A stretch of 64,000 nucleotides of DNA. It comes from Neopestalotiopsis rosae (taxonomy: Eukaryota; Ascomycota; Sordariomycetes; Amphisphaeriales; Sporocadaceae). The stretch's first letter is position 1. Each line of letters begins with the position of its first letter. Below are positions 1-13,074 of the stretch, in pieces. The translations under genes and the position numbers were made by a program. The stretch is taken from contig JALGAS010000005.1 of NCBI GenBank assembly GCA_023078685.1, positions 3,906,001-3,970,000 on the forward strand. The letters are read 5' to 3'. The notes beneath the pieces were generated by a model, which saw only the letters and a list, made by a program, of their open reading frames with translations, did no database searches and was not told the DNA's origin.

Positions 1-3000
1 ACTTCAACACAGCCAGACGTCCAAATCATGATTTACATATAACACATAGGTTATGCTACATGTATTCGTGTGGTGTCAAAACACAGCTCCAGCTTCTGTG
101 TTACTTTGACGAGGCTTGCGAGTGGCCTCTTCTACAGAGTTTGCCTAGTTTTTATGGTTTCTAATGTGAGAACCTTCCCATGCGAGGGGATCAAAATATC
201 AAGAGGCCTTCTTCTCACAAAGCAGCCCATATGCATTACACAGTCGAGGTATAGTGCCGGCATTTCTGCCCCATCAAGAATTAACTCAAACTCCATATGT
301 CAATCGAGTTGACAAAGTTATTACAGCAGGCAAATCGCAGCGAGATAAGACAACAGAACGTTCTTGACTCCCATTTTTTCAGCCATAGTTCATACTTACA
401 AGAGTCTTTTCGGAAGGAGATCAGTAAACTTGGTCTGATAATTCCAGATCTTGCCCTGATGAGTTTGATACATAGTTGTGCTCGAGCGGCCAGCCGAAAA
501 TAAACAAGGTGGTGGAATATTACGAACGGACGGGCCACAACGTGAACTTCGACATTGACATTGCCAGGTTCTTATGGAGACGTTTGTATATATCGTATAT
601 AACAAAGACATACTGCCAGACGCCACGCTCCATCATGGTCATCAAAGTAATATGTCGTCCTTGGTGATTAGGGCCAAGCTAAATACTACTGAAAATACAC
701 CACAATAGCGGATCTCGGTGACAGCCGAGGCAATCTGTTACATGGCAGGGCCGTTTGATTGTGAGTCAAGTACTACTGTGTAAGTGGCTTACGCTACCGT
801 AGCTTGCATCGTCAACGTTGGAGAATCAGGTCATATTTGGGATATCTAAAAGCCCCGGGCCGCAAGCTCCAAGTAGTCTGGAGGCGCGCGCACCACTACT
901 GTGTACGATGGATTCGCAAGGTTACTACGGTGTAACGCAGTCGGAGATGAATGCGATGCGTATTGCCAATTATGACTGAATTGCAGCACAGGCCGTGAGT
1001 TTCACGGAGAATGAAGGGAGGGGAGGAAGATGAATAAGCAAAAGCTGCAGATACTGGCGCCTGAAAAGATGCAGAAGAGCAATGAGGAGGAGAAGCAGAA
1101 GTCAAATAGAAATCTGTATAATGTATATCGTATACCACAAGCTGTAAATTATTGGATCACAAGGGTTGGTCTTTGTTGCAGCGGTATCTATATTCATCAC
1201 GGTCCGCCAACGGGCAGCTGTTGAAGAAGACGGTGTCAATGCCGGCTCATTTCGCAAGCCGAGGGGCTGCTTCCATCAGATGGGACATCGCTTATTATTA
1301 TGCTCGATCGTCGCGATGTTGATGCTATGTTGTCGTCGTGTGCCTTCAACGGCCCCGCCGGGGGCAAGATGGAGGGCAATCGAGATCTGCCAGTGCTGCG
1401 CGGTTCGCTTGGAGCAGGGGTCGAAATAAATGTGGTTTCAATCCTTGTCCGGAACCGGTCTAGGCCTCTCACACAAATTTATACCCCAGCTGGGCTCGCA
1501 TGTCAATCCCCCATACGAACATGGGAACTTGCTCCATTGAAGAGAGCAGCAGAGGTGGGCAATCTGAAAGGGCCCCAAATTGTTCATTCGGCGCAACCAA
1601 CCAGCTGTCAGCTTGGCTTACCAACGAGCACGAGCAAATACGGATCTCAACGCATGGAACCTCCAGCTCTCCAGCTCTTCATTTCTCCATTTCTCAGTGG
1701 AGGCTGTCGGGACTTTCCCGGCCAATCTTTAGCAGCCCCGAACGTTATGCAGCATTTGATAAAAACAACTGCCCTCCGGCCCCCTTCCAAAGGGGCCGCT
1801 AGGTAGTTATTACGGCAATCTCGGGCCCTGGAGAAGTTCGTCGACGCCCCAAGAAAAGGTTTGAAAAGGTTGCTGCCATGTTAACTCCTCTCGTCAGTGT
1901 ACAAACGGTAGGTATATTTTATGTAGTGAGCCCAAACAGTGGAAGTCGCAGCTCTACCACGTAGGTGGTATTTATTCCCCGGCCGCCTTATTCTATTGAA
2001 CACATAGAAGACAGATTAGGACGTGGCTGCAGACTCTGACCCTTGATTCGTCAATGAAACATACAATATTCCAGCTGTTCCGTGTTCACGAGCGAATCAT
2101 GGGAGACCAAATCTGTGCTAGAGCTCCGGGAGAGACACGGACGCAACACTGCTGATGTTGGTGTTCCACATCCCCCAAAGGCTTGTTCCGCTTATATACC
2201 CACGATTTGACATTTTTTGCATCCATCCGATCTTGATCGACAAAAACGACGACCGCGGAGCCGCACCAAGCTGGCGCACGTCAATCAGGGAAACAGACAA
2301 CCGACCAAACGGGCCATGAAACTTGGAAATGGTCCGCTAATTGACGACGGAAAATGTTCTGTTGCCACTGGGTCGGCTTACGCAGCAAGTACCGATTAAG
2401 GCTGAGTACCAAAGAAAAGGGACGAGATGGCGCTTTGAGAAGTGCTTCTCCAACAGCCTGGCCTGAGTCGCCCAGGTCGCAAGAACGCCCCAAGCCCCTG
2501 GTAGCTTATAATTCTGGGCCTCGGGTGTCAAGGTCGATCCCGGCGGGCAATATTTATCAGAGGAAACATGGACTGAAGGGGGAGAGTGGTCAGCTTGGCA
2601 GCCCCCAGCAGAGCTCAATACAGCGCCGGCATAGGCCGGGTCCAGAGTTTAACAGGAAATCTGACAGCGCAAATCGCCTAGAAAATTCCGAATCAAACCA
2701 GAAAATGCCTGCCTTTGCCTGCCTGTAGAGTTCGGAGCCGCAGGCGAGCCTACGAGAGCTCCGCGTGTTAGACCTGCCGCTAAACCCTGATCAGCATCCT
2801 CAGCGATCGCTAATACTGCCCATGTCCTAGTAGCTGCGCTGACTCTGCAGCTACTACTGCTGCTCTGGCCCCGTTCCATTCTTGTCCTGCATGAGAGGAG
2901 CGTTGTGGAAACGTGCCTCCAGTGCGGCTAACCCGTCGTCCAGTCCTTCTATTCTCCTTCTCCTCATTGCCTCTATCGACCCATTGTCACATCCAAACGT

Positions 3001-3439
3001 CTCGATTCTCCTCTCCTTCTCTCTTTCTACTGTCTTGCAACTCCCCACTCTGCCCTTTAACCTGTAGGGTCGAGTTGCCATCTCGCAACTGTGGCCGGGA
3101 GTCCGCTGTTGGCTCGACTGTAACCTCGAATACCACCCTGCCCATCGTCGCGCTGATCCGATCCACCCTCTCTTGGCCTTTTTTTGGGCGACGGCGCGCC
3201 GCGCGATTACACTGTTCGCTCGTTTTTTAGCGAACCAAAATCCGTTTGTAATCGTCTCAAAATTCATTTTTCGACGGAAAGAGCTACGAGTCCTGCGAAC
3301 ACCAGTCGACCTCACGCTGGTTGGGAAGCACAACGTTGGCGCAGCCGCCCATTCTTGCGCGATCAATTGTCAGCTGTCCTCTCATCCATTTTCATTCAAG
3401 CAAATTGGCGCAAGCGGATATCCATCTTCAGCCCGGAAT
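1..3439. other. Left-edge intergenic region; no gene recognised
   Basis: I find no open frame here with recognisable domains or a convincing exon chain. The longer frames (for example 1300-1806 on plus and 2854-3366 on minus) read as composition-driven chance frames. From about 2940 to 3060 the plus strand is very rich in C and T, a composition common in filamentous-fungal promoters and leaders upstream of the transcription start. It lies directly upstream of the histidine kinase gene and probably forms part of its promoter or 5' leader. A 68-codon ATG frame at 297-503 is the only one that looks mildly protein-like, and I cannot support it further. Confidence 0.5.
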
Positions 3440-3503
3440 ATGCATGCCAAACGACTCTCTTGTTCTCCACCATAGTCGTTCTTCGACTCATCGTTTGCAA
3501 TGA
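3440..3503 (+). promoter_or_regulatory. Two short upstream open reading frames in the kinase leader
   Basis: An ATG at 3440 opens an 11-codon frame that stops at 3473-3475. A second ATG at 3444 opens a 19-codon frame whose TGA stop at 3501-3503 overlaps the kinase start codon at 3500-3502 as ATGA. If transcription starts upstream and no leader intron removes them, ribosomes would meet both before the main start. Such uORFs usually lower or condition translation. The effect here is inferred. Confidence 0.5.
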
Positions 3504-6500
3504 GGATTGCGATCCGAGAGCAGCTGGCAGCCCTCGTACTGCTAGCTGTTCTTTTCTCCCTTGCCATTTTGTCGGTCCCGACGTGGGTCTTTGTTAATCG
3601 CTTCGTTACCAATGTTGAAACCAATGCGCTGTCCTTGGCTGCCTCGCTGAAGGCAAGCTCGGTCGCAGCCGAACTCGAACTGCTACAGACTGCAACGAGG
3701 ACGATATCCACAAGAATCCTGATTCAGAATGCATTCAGGACGTTCTACCTGGGTAACACGACAGAGGACAACTGGGCTAGCGCACGTAACGATCTGCAAA
3801 GTGCCCTCAATGCCGTCAGTGGCGGCTCAACCAACCTACTCCAAGTGAAATTGTACTCGAGGAATACGACTGGGGACGTGAATGGACTCTTCAACATGAC
3901 TGGTACGGACATAGGATCCATACTGCTGCCATATGCAGATTCTGATGGCTCACCACTCTATTTCGGCGATACCGAGTACGGATATCCAACACTCCTGTAT
4001 CCCAACATCACATACTATAATACAACGACTCCGGATCCTCTTGACGACTCGACGACACTACAAATCGCTCGCCCGTGGCCCGATATCAGGATCGATAACC
4101 CATCAAACGGCCTGATCCTTGGCCCATTAGTTATCAACACAAGCTATGCTTTGGTGTCGTTGACAGTTCCCATCAAAGACAATACAAATAGCAACGCAAA
4201 CCTTGGATACATGACCATGATCGCAGAGGCCACCGCCCTCCTTGGCATTGTTGACTCACGCGAGGGTCTCGGTAACAGCGGCACCCTTCTGGTCGTCGGT
4301 CCTGACACTGGATGGAACAGGTTTAGTAAGTATAACCTGCCGGCAAATAGCACCAACGATGCCGCATCCAACATTTCCGATGCAACTGTTAGATTTGTGC
4401 TTCCTCCTACGATAATCTCAGGCTATGCCGACAGACATTCGGATCGCAACTTTGAACAGCACACATGGGCCGAAAACTTTCAACTCAAAGACTACCCTGC
4501 GGTCTTGGCCGCCTTCAAGGACCGCAATACCGCTACCAACAATGCCAGCAGTTACATGTCTACTACGAACGAACAAGGAATCAAAGTTGCTGTAGGCTTT
4601 GCTCGTCCTCAGACGAGCCTCGTGAATTGGACATTGGTGGTGGAGCAGGAGAAATCAGAGGCTTATACCCCTATTTCCACCCTACGGAAAATTATCCTTG
4701 GCTGTGTCTTCGGCACTCTTGGACTTGTCATCATTCTCATCTTTCCCTGTGCTCATTTCAGCGTCCAGCCAATTCGTAAGCTAAAATCTGCTACGGAAAA
4801 ATCGGTTGCGCCACCTGGATACGACTACAGAGACGAACTCGACTTTGACACTGATGAGGTGGATCCAGAGCATCCCGCGTCCACAGGAATCTCCACTCTG
4901 TCAGAAAAGGGCTGGCTTCTCGCCCTGCGGCGGAAAATAAGAGGGAGACGAAGACCTGCACCGTCAGAACACGACAGCGACCCAAGGCGTCGGGTTTTCA
5001 AAATTCCTGGAAGGGTCAAAGACAAGAAGCATTACATCACAGATGAATTGACGGAGCTGACTGATGTCTTTAACGAGATGGGCGAGGAACTACTAAAACA
5101 GTATGGTTCTCTTGAGCAGAAGGTAGCCGAAAGAACCAGCGAGCTTGAGGTCAGCAAGAAGGCTGCCGAAGCCGCCAACGAGAGCAAAACGTTATTTATC
5201 GCAAACATTTCACACGAACTCAAGACGCCGCTCAACGGAATCTTAGGCATGTGTGCAGTCTGCATGGAGGAAGACGACATTGTTAGGATCAAGCAGTCCT
5301 TGAAAACGCTTTACAAATCAGGCGATCTATTGCTCCATCTTCTCGAGGACTTGTTGAGTTTCTCCAAAAACCAAATCGGACAGCAATTGAGGCTCGAAGA
5401 GAAGGAATTCCGACTGGGCGATATCAGATCTCAAGTGTTGACCATCTTCGACAAGCAAGTCCGCGAGGGCAAGATCGATTTCAGCGTCACATTTCTCAGT
5501 ACTGATATGGATCCGGGCAGGAGTCCCGAACGTGAAAGTATGGAGATTCAAGATCCCAAATTACCTGCCATGGGACCTCAGGGCGTTGGAAGGTTGAAAG
5601 ACATGTGTTTGTGGGGAGATCAACATCGTATTCTTCAGGTCGTTATCAACCTGGTGAGCAACAGTCTCAAATTCACGCCTTCAGGAGGACGAGTCTCTGT
5701 TCGAATACGATGTATTGGTGAGGTGGATCATCAATTTGATGAAAGTAGAAGCTCTTCCTTTTCCCGTACTTCTGGTCGCGCGGGGCGCACTCGCCATAGA
5801 CATGGATCTGGGTCCAATCGCTCGAATCATTCTGGCAGTTCGAAAGGCGCAGCGACACCGCAGCCTTATAAGGGAGGCACGGCCTTGTCCATCAACCCTT
5901 TGGATCCAAGAGCCACCCCCCATATTCATATTCGCGAGAGATCGCCAACACCACCGCCCCCTGGTGCAAGGTCATACCTATTTGAAATCGAGGTGGAGGA
6001 CACCGGTCCCGGTATTCCAGAACACATGCAGCAACGCGTTTTCGAGCCTTTTGTTCAAGGTGATCTCGGCTTGAGCAAGAAATTCGGCGGCACTGGTCTT
6101 GGTCTCAGTATTTGTCATCAATTAGCGGGGTTGATGGGAGGCTCAATTGGAATCAAGAGTACAGTCGGTGTGGGAACGACCTTTACAGTACGAATTCCGC
6201 TCAAGTACACCAGAGAAAGGTGAGTAAAGTATCCATAACTGCCTATGATGACTTCCTGGCTGATAGTTCCTCGCATAGGGCATCCAGCACCGCGTCAAGC
6301 AGTGTCAAGTCGCGACCACCAAGTATTGGATCTGCTCCACCAGAGGCAGATACTCATCGGAACTCAGTAGGAAGCACGACAACCACCGAGGCTAAAGTGA
6401 CTGTACTGGAGAGCCAGCCCCGACTGATTGGCCTCAGCGCTCCGTTCTTTGCTACAAGCCCAGGTCCTTCGCCAACACCCAGCAAGAAACGTCAACTAGA

Positions 6501-7086
6501 AGCAATAGATCGCGCTCGTGCGGCTAAGGCCGGTGGTAAACTGCGTGTGTTGGTTGCCGATGATAACTCGGTTAACGTTGAGGTGGTCAGCAAACTGCTG
6601 AGACTGGAAGACATTTATGATGTCACCATTGCCAAAGATGGGCAAGAAGCTTATGACATTGTCAAGGCCAGCATGGACAACAATATCAGATTTGACGTCA
6701 TCTTCATGGACATTCAAATGCCCAATCTGGATGGCCTGCAGAGCACTCGACTGATCAGAAAGATGGGCTACGAGGCGCCGATTGTTGCGCTGACCGCCTT
6801 CTCAGAAGAGAGCAATGTGAAGGAGTGTATGGAGTCTGGCATGGACGAGTTCCTCGCCAAACCCATTCGCCGACCAGCCCTCAAGCAAGTCCTCAAGAGA
6901 TTTGCTACTATTCCCGAGGAGCCAGAGGTTGCCTCGCTCCACAGTACCAAAATGACGCCAGACAAGACGGCACCCGACAAGACGACGCCGACTGCTGAAA
7001 CTCCTACAACCAGCGAACAAAAGGTCACTCCGGGAGGACCCGAGGTCAGCTATCGAGAAGTCAGGACAACAAATGGCACTACTTAA
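3500..7086 (+). CDS. sln1: Sln1-type transmembrane hybrid histidine kinase (group VI)
   Basis: This is a membrane osmosensor kinase that would feed a Ypd1-Ssk1 phosphorelay controlling the Hog1/Sak MAPK pathway. There are two exons, 3500-6219 and 6279-7086, with a 59-bp intron; the phase joins to give 1,175 residues. An N-terminal membrane segment (about 10-30) is followed by an extracellular region with many Asn-X-Ser/Thr sites, then a second membrane segment (about 395-420) and a HAMP-like linker. A coiled segment leads to the HisKA H-box [12 protein letters not shown] with phospho-acceptor His near residue 572. The ATPase domain has an N-box ([14 protein letters not shown]), a Ser/Arg-rich insertion, and G1/G2 boxes ([17 protein letters not shown]). 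The receiver lies in exon 2, with acidic pair ADD, phospho-acceptor Asp near 1051 in FMDIQMP, and the conserved Lys in AKPIRR. The HAMP, HisKA, ATPase, receiver order matches yeast Sln1 and Aspergillus TcsB. Start: first ATG of the long frame, preceded by two uORFs. Confidence 0.93.
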
Positions 7087-8301
7087 TGATACCCCCCTTT
7101 GTGCTCATGCACTTTTTCCTTTCGGCCAATCCCCAGGTATCACTGTGCTTCCGGCGTGGTGATTTACCAGTGTGGCACAACTCTATAATCTAGTACTCCA
7201 GGCGCCGGTGCATGCGAGGGTCTAATTGGTCTGGTGGCAGACCATGGTGGAATAAAATTGGACATTTTGCAAGGCGTCATGGCGTATACCCCCAATAGGA
7301 ACATCCGCAAAAAACAAGACGGATTTGGGTTTGCTTTGTTTATTATTATCCGAACCAGTACATCATGTAATTCGCCCAAATTTCGCTCTGGGTTATATCT
7401 TAGTCTCCCCTACGTCCTTGGAGGAAAGGACCACTGGCAGCAGCTCATGGCAGCGCTGGACAACGTCTCGAAAAAAAAGTTCTTGATGTATATACGAAAT
7501 CAATGACTTTCATGCGCGAAGAATACTTGGCGATTGTTTTTGACCATTGCAAAAAGTGTAGAATTAGATGATCTCGCGAACATCAGCAAGGATCCCTTCA
7601 AGTACATCGGCAATTCAGAAGCACTTTTTCCAGAATCCCGTAAATACATAGCACGTGAAGAAAATTGTCACCCAGCTAAAATTGATTCTGATTTGATCAA
7701 GGGGCTGATATTCAAATGGTATTAAATCATGATAGAAAGACGAGTAGAAGCTCTCTAGACTTTCACACCATCTCTCACACACATACATGTCTGGTTTCGC
7801 CGATCCCGCATAACCCATAGATTATTTTTCACAAGTAAATCCATTCTCCCCTTCTCAGCTTTGCTCCGCTCGCCACCATGAGGCAAGAGTTGATAGCAAG
7901 ACATTTCACCACCTCGATCCACTGACCATACTCGTATCTCCACCCCTTATAAGATTTGTGTCCGTGCTACTCGGGTACCTCTCAGAGAAACTCGGTAAGC
8001 TGCCTTCTTCGATTTATGTTTGGCTTGACCGTATTCTCTCCGCAGTAATGGTATAGGACCTGGGCGCTGCCCCGTGTCGCGAATGTCGATTAACCTCTCG
8101 TGACATTCTCCGAGATCCCCGAGCACGATCCATTATTTAAGAATGTTCCCTCTAGCAGAGGAACGCTACTCTTTCTTCGATTTGGTTTCCCAGAAATAGT
8201 GCCGCTTTTCTTCCTCCTTCTTGTCCGGCCTCCTTTCTTGAACAACAAGCGCCCGGCAGCAGCAAGAAGAGCGTCCGCCTGGAACAATAGAAGCGGCATC
8301 A
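7087..8301. other. Convergent intergenic region after the kinase
   Basis: This stretch separates the kinase and the Clr5-domain gene, which point toward each other, so it should hold both 3' untranslated regions and polyadenylation sites. It is AT-rich in its central part. I see no tRNA, repeat or credible coding exon. Confidence 0.5.
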
Positions 8302-9854
8302 TCATACCTCCTCATATGACTCCTCAAACTCGCGGTGCAGCTTCTCAGCCGCTGCCTCATCATTGATATTCCGGTAGTGCTCCTCGAGCTCGCTGATGGC
8401 GCGCGTGGTGCGGTGGTTGGCGTGGCCGAGGCGGTCACGGCGGGCCTCGTACGTCTGGACAAAGTAAGGGGTCGCCTGGTCGGGCCGCTCGAGCCCGACC
8501 AGGATCCGCGCCTTGGTGCGCAGCCACTGCTCGTACTGCTCCGGGTAGCGGGCGGCGCCCCCGGAGCGGAGCCACTCGGACATCTCCTCGGCGATGCTGT
8601 CGGCTTCGATGAAGCGCTTCGTGTCGATGAGGTAGAGGGCAAAGTACATCTTGGCCTCCTGGAGGTGGCGGAGCAGCTGCTCGCGGTGCTCGGCGGCGAC
8701 CTCGGGGTCGCTGGGCGGGAGCAGCTCCTGGTTCGCCAGGGACTGCTCTATGCCCGAGATGGTCTGGTGGAACACGGTCGTGACGGCCTCGCCCGGCATG
8801 GCGCCCCAGGTCTGCATGAGCTTGGCGTAGTGCGGGTACACCGACGACCGCCACCGGTTGGCCGGGTGACTGTTGCTCACGATGATGTCGAAGTAGGCGT
8901 TTAGAATGGTGCGCGCCACCAGTGGTACCTGGGCAGCGCCGAGGATATTTAGTTGTGATAATAGACGACTAAGAGGATGATCCTCGCCGAGTCGAATGTT
9001 GATTAAGTTGGCCGCATAACTGAGCAGCGACTGGGAGATTTCTGGTACCGGCAAGAGTCTTATGACATTGTTGAGAGTCGATGGGATGAGCATCGGACTA
9101 GCCTGCTCAACCACGGCCTGGTACTGATCAAAGCACTTGTTGAGAATGGCAAAGTTGTTGGCCGAGGTGCGGTCCTTGACGAGGTTCTGGGCGGCGAGCA
9201 TGATGCCGGTGCTCCAGTTGTCCGTCTTGTCGCTGTCAAAGTCGTAGGGGAGGCCCGAGAGGTCCCAGGCCTGGGAGGTGAACTGCAGCGTGGCAAAGTC
9301 GCGGATGGCGATGAGGCCGGCCTCGGTGAGCCTGAGGGTGTCCGGGGCGGCGAGGTGACCGGGCAGGGGCAGCGCTATGACGAGGCCGCTGCTGCGCCGG
9401 CCCATCATGGCCGAGCCGGTCAGTTCGTCGGGCGCCGTAACTCTATTTAGACGCTTCTGCCACTTCTTGGAGCCCATATTACGGCCGCGGATGACGAGCG
9501 GACCCGTGGCTACGCCTGATTTGGCCAAGCCCATGATCTGGTCGGCATCCTTGGACTTGAGGTTCTTCAAGAGACCCCAAGCCTTGAGTCTGCCTTTGTA
9601 CATTTTATCCCTAGATAGACGAAGAAGAATATATATCTCAGCTTCATGGCTCAAATTCAGAAAAAAAGAGAAAAGTGAGGTAGGTGACAGTGAAGAAGGA
9701 CCTACGACGCATGGAAATCGTGCTTGTCGGCCATGATGGCCTGCACCTCCTTGAGAGGCTTGTCATCCTCCCACCATAGACGGGTAATCACGTCTCTGTG
9801 GTTTTGCCAGTCCTCCTCGGAGGCCCAGGCCTTCCCTCTCGGTGCAGACGACAT
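8302..9854 (-). CDS. Clr5-domain protein with TPR-like C-terminus
   Basis: There are two exons on the minus strand, 9854-9706 and 9610-8302. The 95-bp intron joins in phase to give 485 residues. Residues about 14-70 match the Clr5 domain (Pfam PF14420): W..HRDVITRLWWEDDKPLKEVQAIM, then a region across the splice ending GRLKAWGLLKNLK. The domain spanning the junction supports the splice. This family is expanded in filamentous ascomycetes and named after fission yeast Clr5, a silencing factor; a DNA- or chromatin-linked role is assumed but rarely shown. The C-terminal 200 residues are helical with TPR-like spacing (AKMYFALYLIDTKRFIEADSIAEEM, then RILVGLERPDQATPYFVQ). Start: ATG at 9854; an upstream in-frame codon exists but lacks conserved sequence. 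A GTATGA motif just before the stop leaves a small chance of a further 3' exon. Confidence 0.85.
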
Positions 9855-11104
9855 GGCGGCGCGGCGTCGCTCATGGTACGGATACTGCCCGGCTGAGGTG
9901 TAGAGCTGGAGGTGCCAGAAACAGCAAACTGCGGGGTTGGGGGTATTTGTCACCAGTAGTTAGTAGGTAGTAGTGGTAGGTAGTCTGGTAGTGGTAGGCC
10001 TTTTTAGCCAACAGCGCATTCTACCACCTATTGGGGGTCATTTGCTAGCTAGGTACAGTTTACGTGCGCGCGACGACAACAAGCAGAATCAGAATAATAA
10101 AAGAAGAGCAGAGAAGAAGAAAAGCAAGCGAAGATGATGTAATAGATGCGAAATCAGGTCTGTTATTTCTCTTCTTGTACGAAATGATTGATTACGAAAC
10201 GAAACTTTTGTGGATTAAAAGAAGAGATGCATATAGGTACGTCAATAGTGTGTGTATGGGTCCAGTTTGTGTGTCTCTTTTCTTTTCGCGTCGTCGGGTT
10301 CGGAAAAAAGGGCAGATGAGCATGATCCTAAGTCCGCAGGCAAACATGCAACGAGCTTCCCCAGTATCCAGCACGCAGACGTAGACGCAGACGCAAAAGA
10401 AAAAAAGAAAAAAGGAGTCGAGCAGCTTCGCTTCTGCTTGCTGGCGTTACACAGAAACAGCCCTATCATTTCCCCCCAGATCCCTCAGACCAAGGACCTA
10501 GACCAGACCTAGACCACCCAAACCTGCCCTGCCGCACGGTCAAAACCCCTTCCGCAATCATGTGGTTTATTACGAGGTAATGTTGTTGGTATTGATGTTG
10601 CTGCTTGCTGTTGGCGCTTGTCCTCTGTAACCATGCAGCCAGCAGCCAGTAATAATTGTAAAATACAGTAATTAAGGGCTCCAGCGGTTGTCGCACCGAT
10701 AATCGTACCGGTGTTGTACTGGTTTTGGGATAGCGCCAAGTTGCCAACGTCCATGAATCCTTTGCCCCCCCTTGGAGGTGCAGCAGGTCTCGGCACTATT
10801 CCCAGTTGTTCATTTCTCCTGTATGTACAGTGTATGTACGCTGCGGTGCTCGATTCTGTGGGATACAGTACATGGAATTATAAGATGATGACTGCAGCAA
10901 TAATTGCGGATCATATGCAGGCTGGCTTGGCTTGGATGGCCTGGAATCCTGGGTATGGTTGCAATGGTCGGCTGGTCGGGCAAATCCGCGCCAAAGGGAG
11001 CAAACCAGCAGACCACTTTGACCCCCATCCGCCGGTAGTTGCATGTCTTGGAATGCCTCCAAATTGAGAGACAATCGCTGCTGCTTTTGTGCCCGCCAAG
11101 TTCT
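9855..11104. other. Intergenic region between two minus-strand genes
   Basis: This contains the promoter side of the Clr5-domain gene (nearest 9855, with short TAGTAGGTAGT-type repeats around 9955-10000) and the 3' side of the DUF7918-like gene. Purine-rich runs occur around 10070-10130 and 10395-10415. A short minus-strand frame around 10509-10796 contains a hydrophobic stretch but has no supporting features. No gene is called. Confidence 0.45.
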
Positions 11105-12592
11105 TCAAGCCATCGTATCGGCCGAGCACTGAGAGCCCACTTCTTCGGCGTCCTTCTCCAACTCGGAAATGTACATAACTTGCGGGTGAATCTGGTATTG
11201 ATGGATAACGGTACTGTCGGTACACTCAAGAGTGCCCTCGTCCACGACCGTCTCACATCGGACACGTCTGTCGGGTCGTTCTGGACTGACAGGTCTTTCA
11301 ACTTGCTCGTTCTTCACCTCTTTCGATTTCCTAGAGCTACGTGTCCCAGCTTCTCCACTGAATTGCTTGCGTCGCTTGACCTTTGGTCCATCGTTTGCAC
11401 TTCCGGGAACACCAACACGATTTTGCGATGGAGTCTTTGAGCCTTTCTTTTTGACTGGAGATGTCTTAAGATATTCAAGTTCTGAGTCATAATCGAGGTC
11501 GATAACGATCGTGCCATCTTCTTGTTCCGTCTCCTTGTAGGAAGTGGTCTTTGGAAGACTGGCAGTATCCTGGTGTTTTCGCTTCATGGTATCAGAAGGA
11601 GGCAATGGCGAGTTTCGAGTAGCCAATTCGGGAGACTCGACATGCTCTTTCTTGCCGCCGTCCTCGTCGAGCCGCGAATTGGCTCCCACAAGATTCTGAG
11701 GATTGGGAATGATGCCCTCTTGAACAAGACCGTCTTATTCTCGCCAGTCAGCAACACGACCACATTTATACACAAGGAGCTTCTCTCACTAACCTCTAGA
11801 TCTGTAGCGAAACTCGAAAACGGCACAAGGTAGCTGCTGCGGGTCCTGGTAGACGTCTGTTGGTCGAGCCAGCTGTGGTGCCGATGTCCTTTCCGTGTCA
11901 AAGTGCACGCTGAGGGGCTGATCCTGACCCTTGAGAGCCGCTTCGGGCACGTCGAATGTCGAATGAGTAGGAAAGTCTCTAACGGTACTCTGAATATTCG
12001 ATTGGTTCATCTTATAGACAAAGACTCGGAGCGTTCCAAAGCTCTGTGCGAGGTGCTTAACCTGTTCATCCGAAGGAATATCGTCAACTACAAGGCTCAT
12101 CAGCAGCTACATTAACACACGATTCAAGACGAAGAGCTTAGAGGCATAATTACCAGTCTGGACCTTGCCAAACTTGAAGTAGTGGGAGTAGAAACCACCA
12201 GCATCATTGCCAGTCTCGATACTGTTGCACTCTGCAATCCATGGGGCGTCTGGCTGCCACGGGCCGAACACCTCGTGCCGGATGGTGGAGTTGTTTCCGT
12301 CAATCTGCCACTTGATGCCGAGGTGGTGACAGCCACGTTGGAAACCCGAATCCTTTATGAAACGGAAACCGAAACGCTGGCCCAAGACGGCCTCAATGTA
12401 CTTGACCTTGTACGCGATATTGCTTATGTCAACAGCGCCTGTGTTGCCTACCGCGCCATAGTCGAGCAGTCTCTCTAGACCCCATGAGCGTCCGCTGGGT
12501 CCCTCATCTGGTGCATCATACTCGCGCAGAGGCTCTCGTCCATTACCACCATCAATGGTAATGGCGACGGAAAGTCCCCCATGGCCAACCAT
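11105..12592 (-). CDS. DUF7918-like protein, function unknown
   Basis: There are three exons on the minus strand, 12592-12155 (last base 12154), 12087-11794 and 11733-11105. Introns of 66 and 60 bp both join in phase, giving 453 residues. The first 245 residues carry the pattern I associate with the fungal DUF7918 domain: an early VAITIDG strand, KVKYIEAVLGQRFGFRFI, then a core GCHHLGIKWQIDG followed by GPWQP, and a later SFGTLRVFVYKM strand. The C-terminal third is basic and low-complexity (KRKHQD, SPVKKKGSK, KVKRRKQ), suggesting nuclear location. Start: the first ATG in frame (12592); the frame extends further 5' only through a TTG. No biochemical role is known to me for the family. It sits in a run of minus-strand genes without housekeeping assignments. 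Confidence 0.72.
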
Positions 12593-13074
12593 GGTGGCTG
12601 GCAAACGACTAAGTCTGGTTGAGCAGGATAAGATGAATGGGTGCAATAAATGACTGGCAGAGTATTGAAAAATGCTGTTTCTGAGAGTAGGTTGATTGCG
12701 GTGATCACGTTACAGTTGAGTTTGAGTGTAGGGCTTGCAAGTTTGTGCTAGTTGTATCAGAGGCAGGCGAGAGAATGGCAAGAACTCAAAAGTTTCAGAA
12801 GTCAGTAATTAGGCAGGACCCAATGAACGAGATTGTGCAATAGCAAGAACGTTTACTCAGGAATGTCACGCTTCTTTTTCGGGGGTTGCGAATCGACTCA
12901 TGGTCGAAAACATGAGCTTCAAGCTATATATGATTACTTATATCTGCTATTCAAACGCTTTCCCTTTGGGACTTCTACGTCTTTTCTCCCGCCTTTTTCT
13001 GTCTCGGATCTTTTCCCATTTCGCTAATGTGCCTAACTAGTATAATAGTGCACAACATGAAGTTTCTCTCCCGT
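12593..13074. other. Intergenic region, promoter of the DUF7918-like gene
   Basis: This short spacer lies between two genes of the same orientation. It should hold the 5' region of the DUF7918-like gene and the 3' end of the upstream gene. I see no further gene. Confidence 0.45.

Noticed and set aside
1300..1806. 168-codon plus-strand frame
   Set aside because: No recognisable motif and no consistent splice partners.
2854..3366. 170-codon minus-strand frame
   Set aside because: It is antisense to the pyrimidine-rich kinase leader and has biased Arg/Lys composition with no domain.
8335..8904. 189-codon plus-strand frame
   Set aside because: It is antisense to the GC-rich Clr5-domain gene; the minus strand carries the conserved domain.
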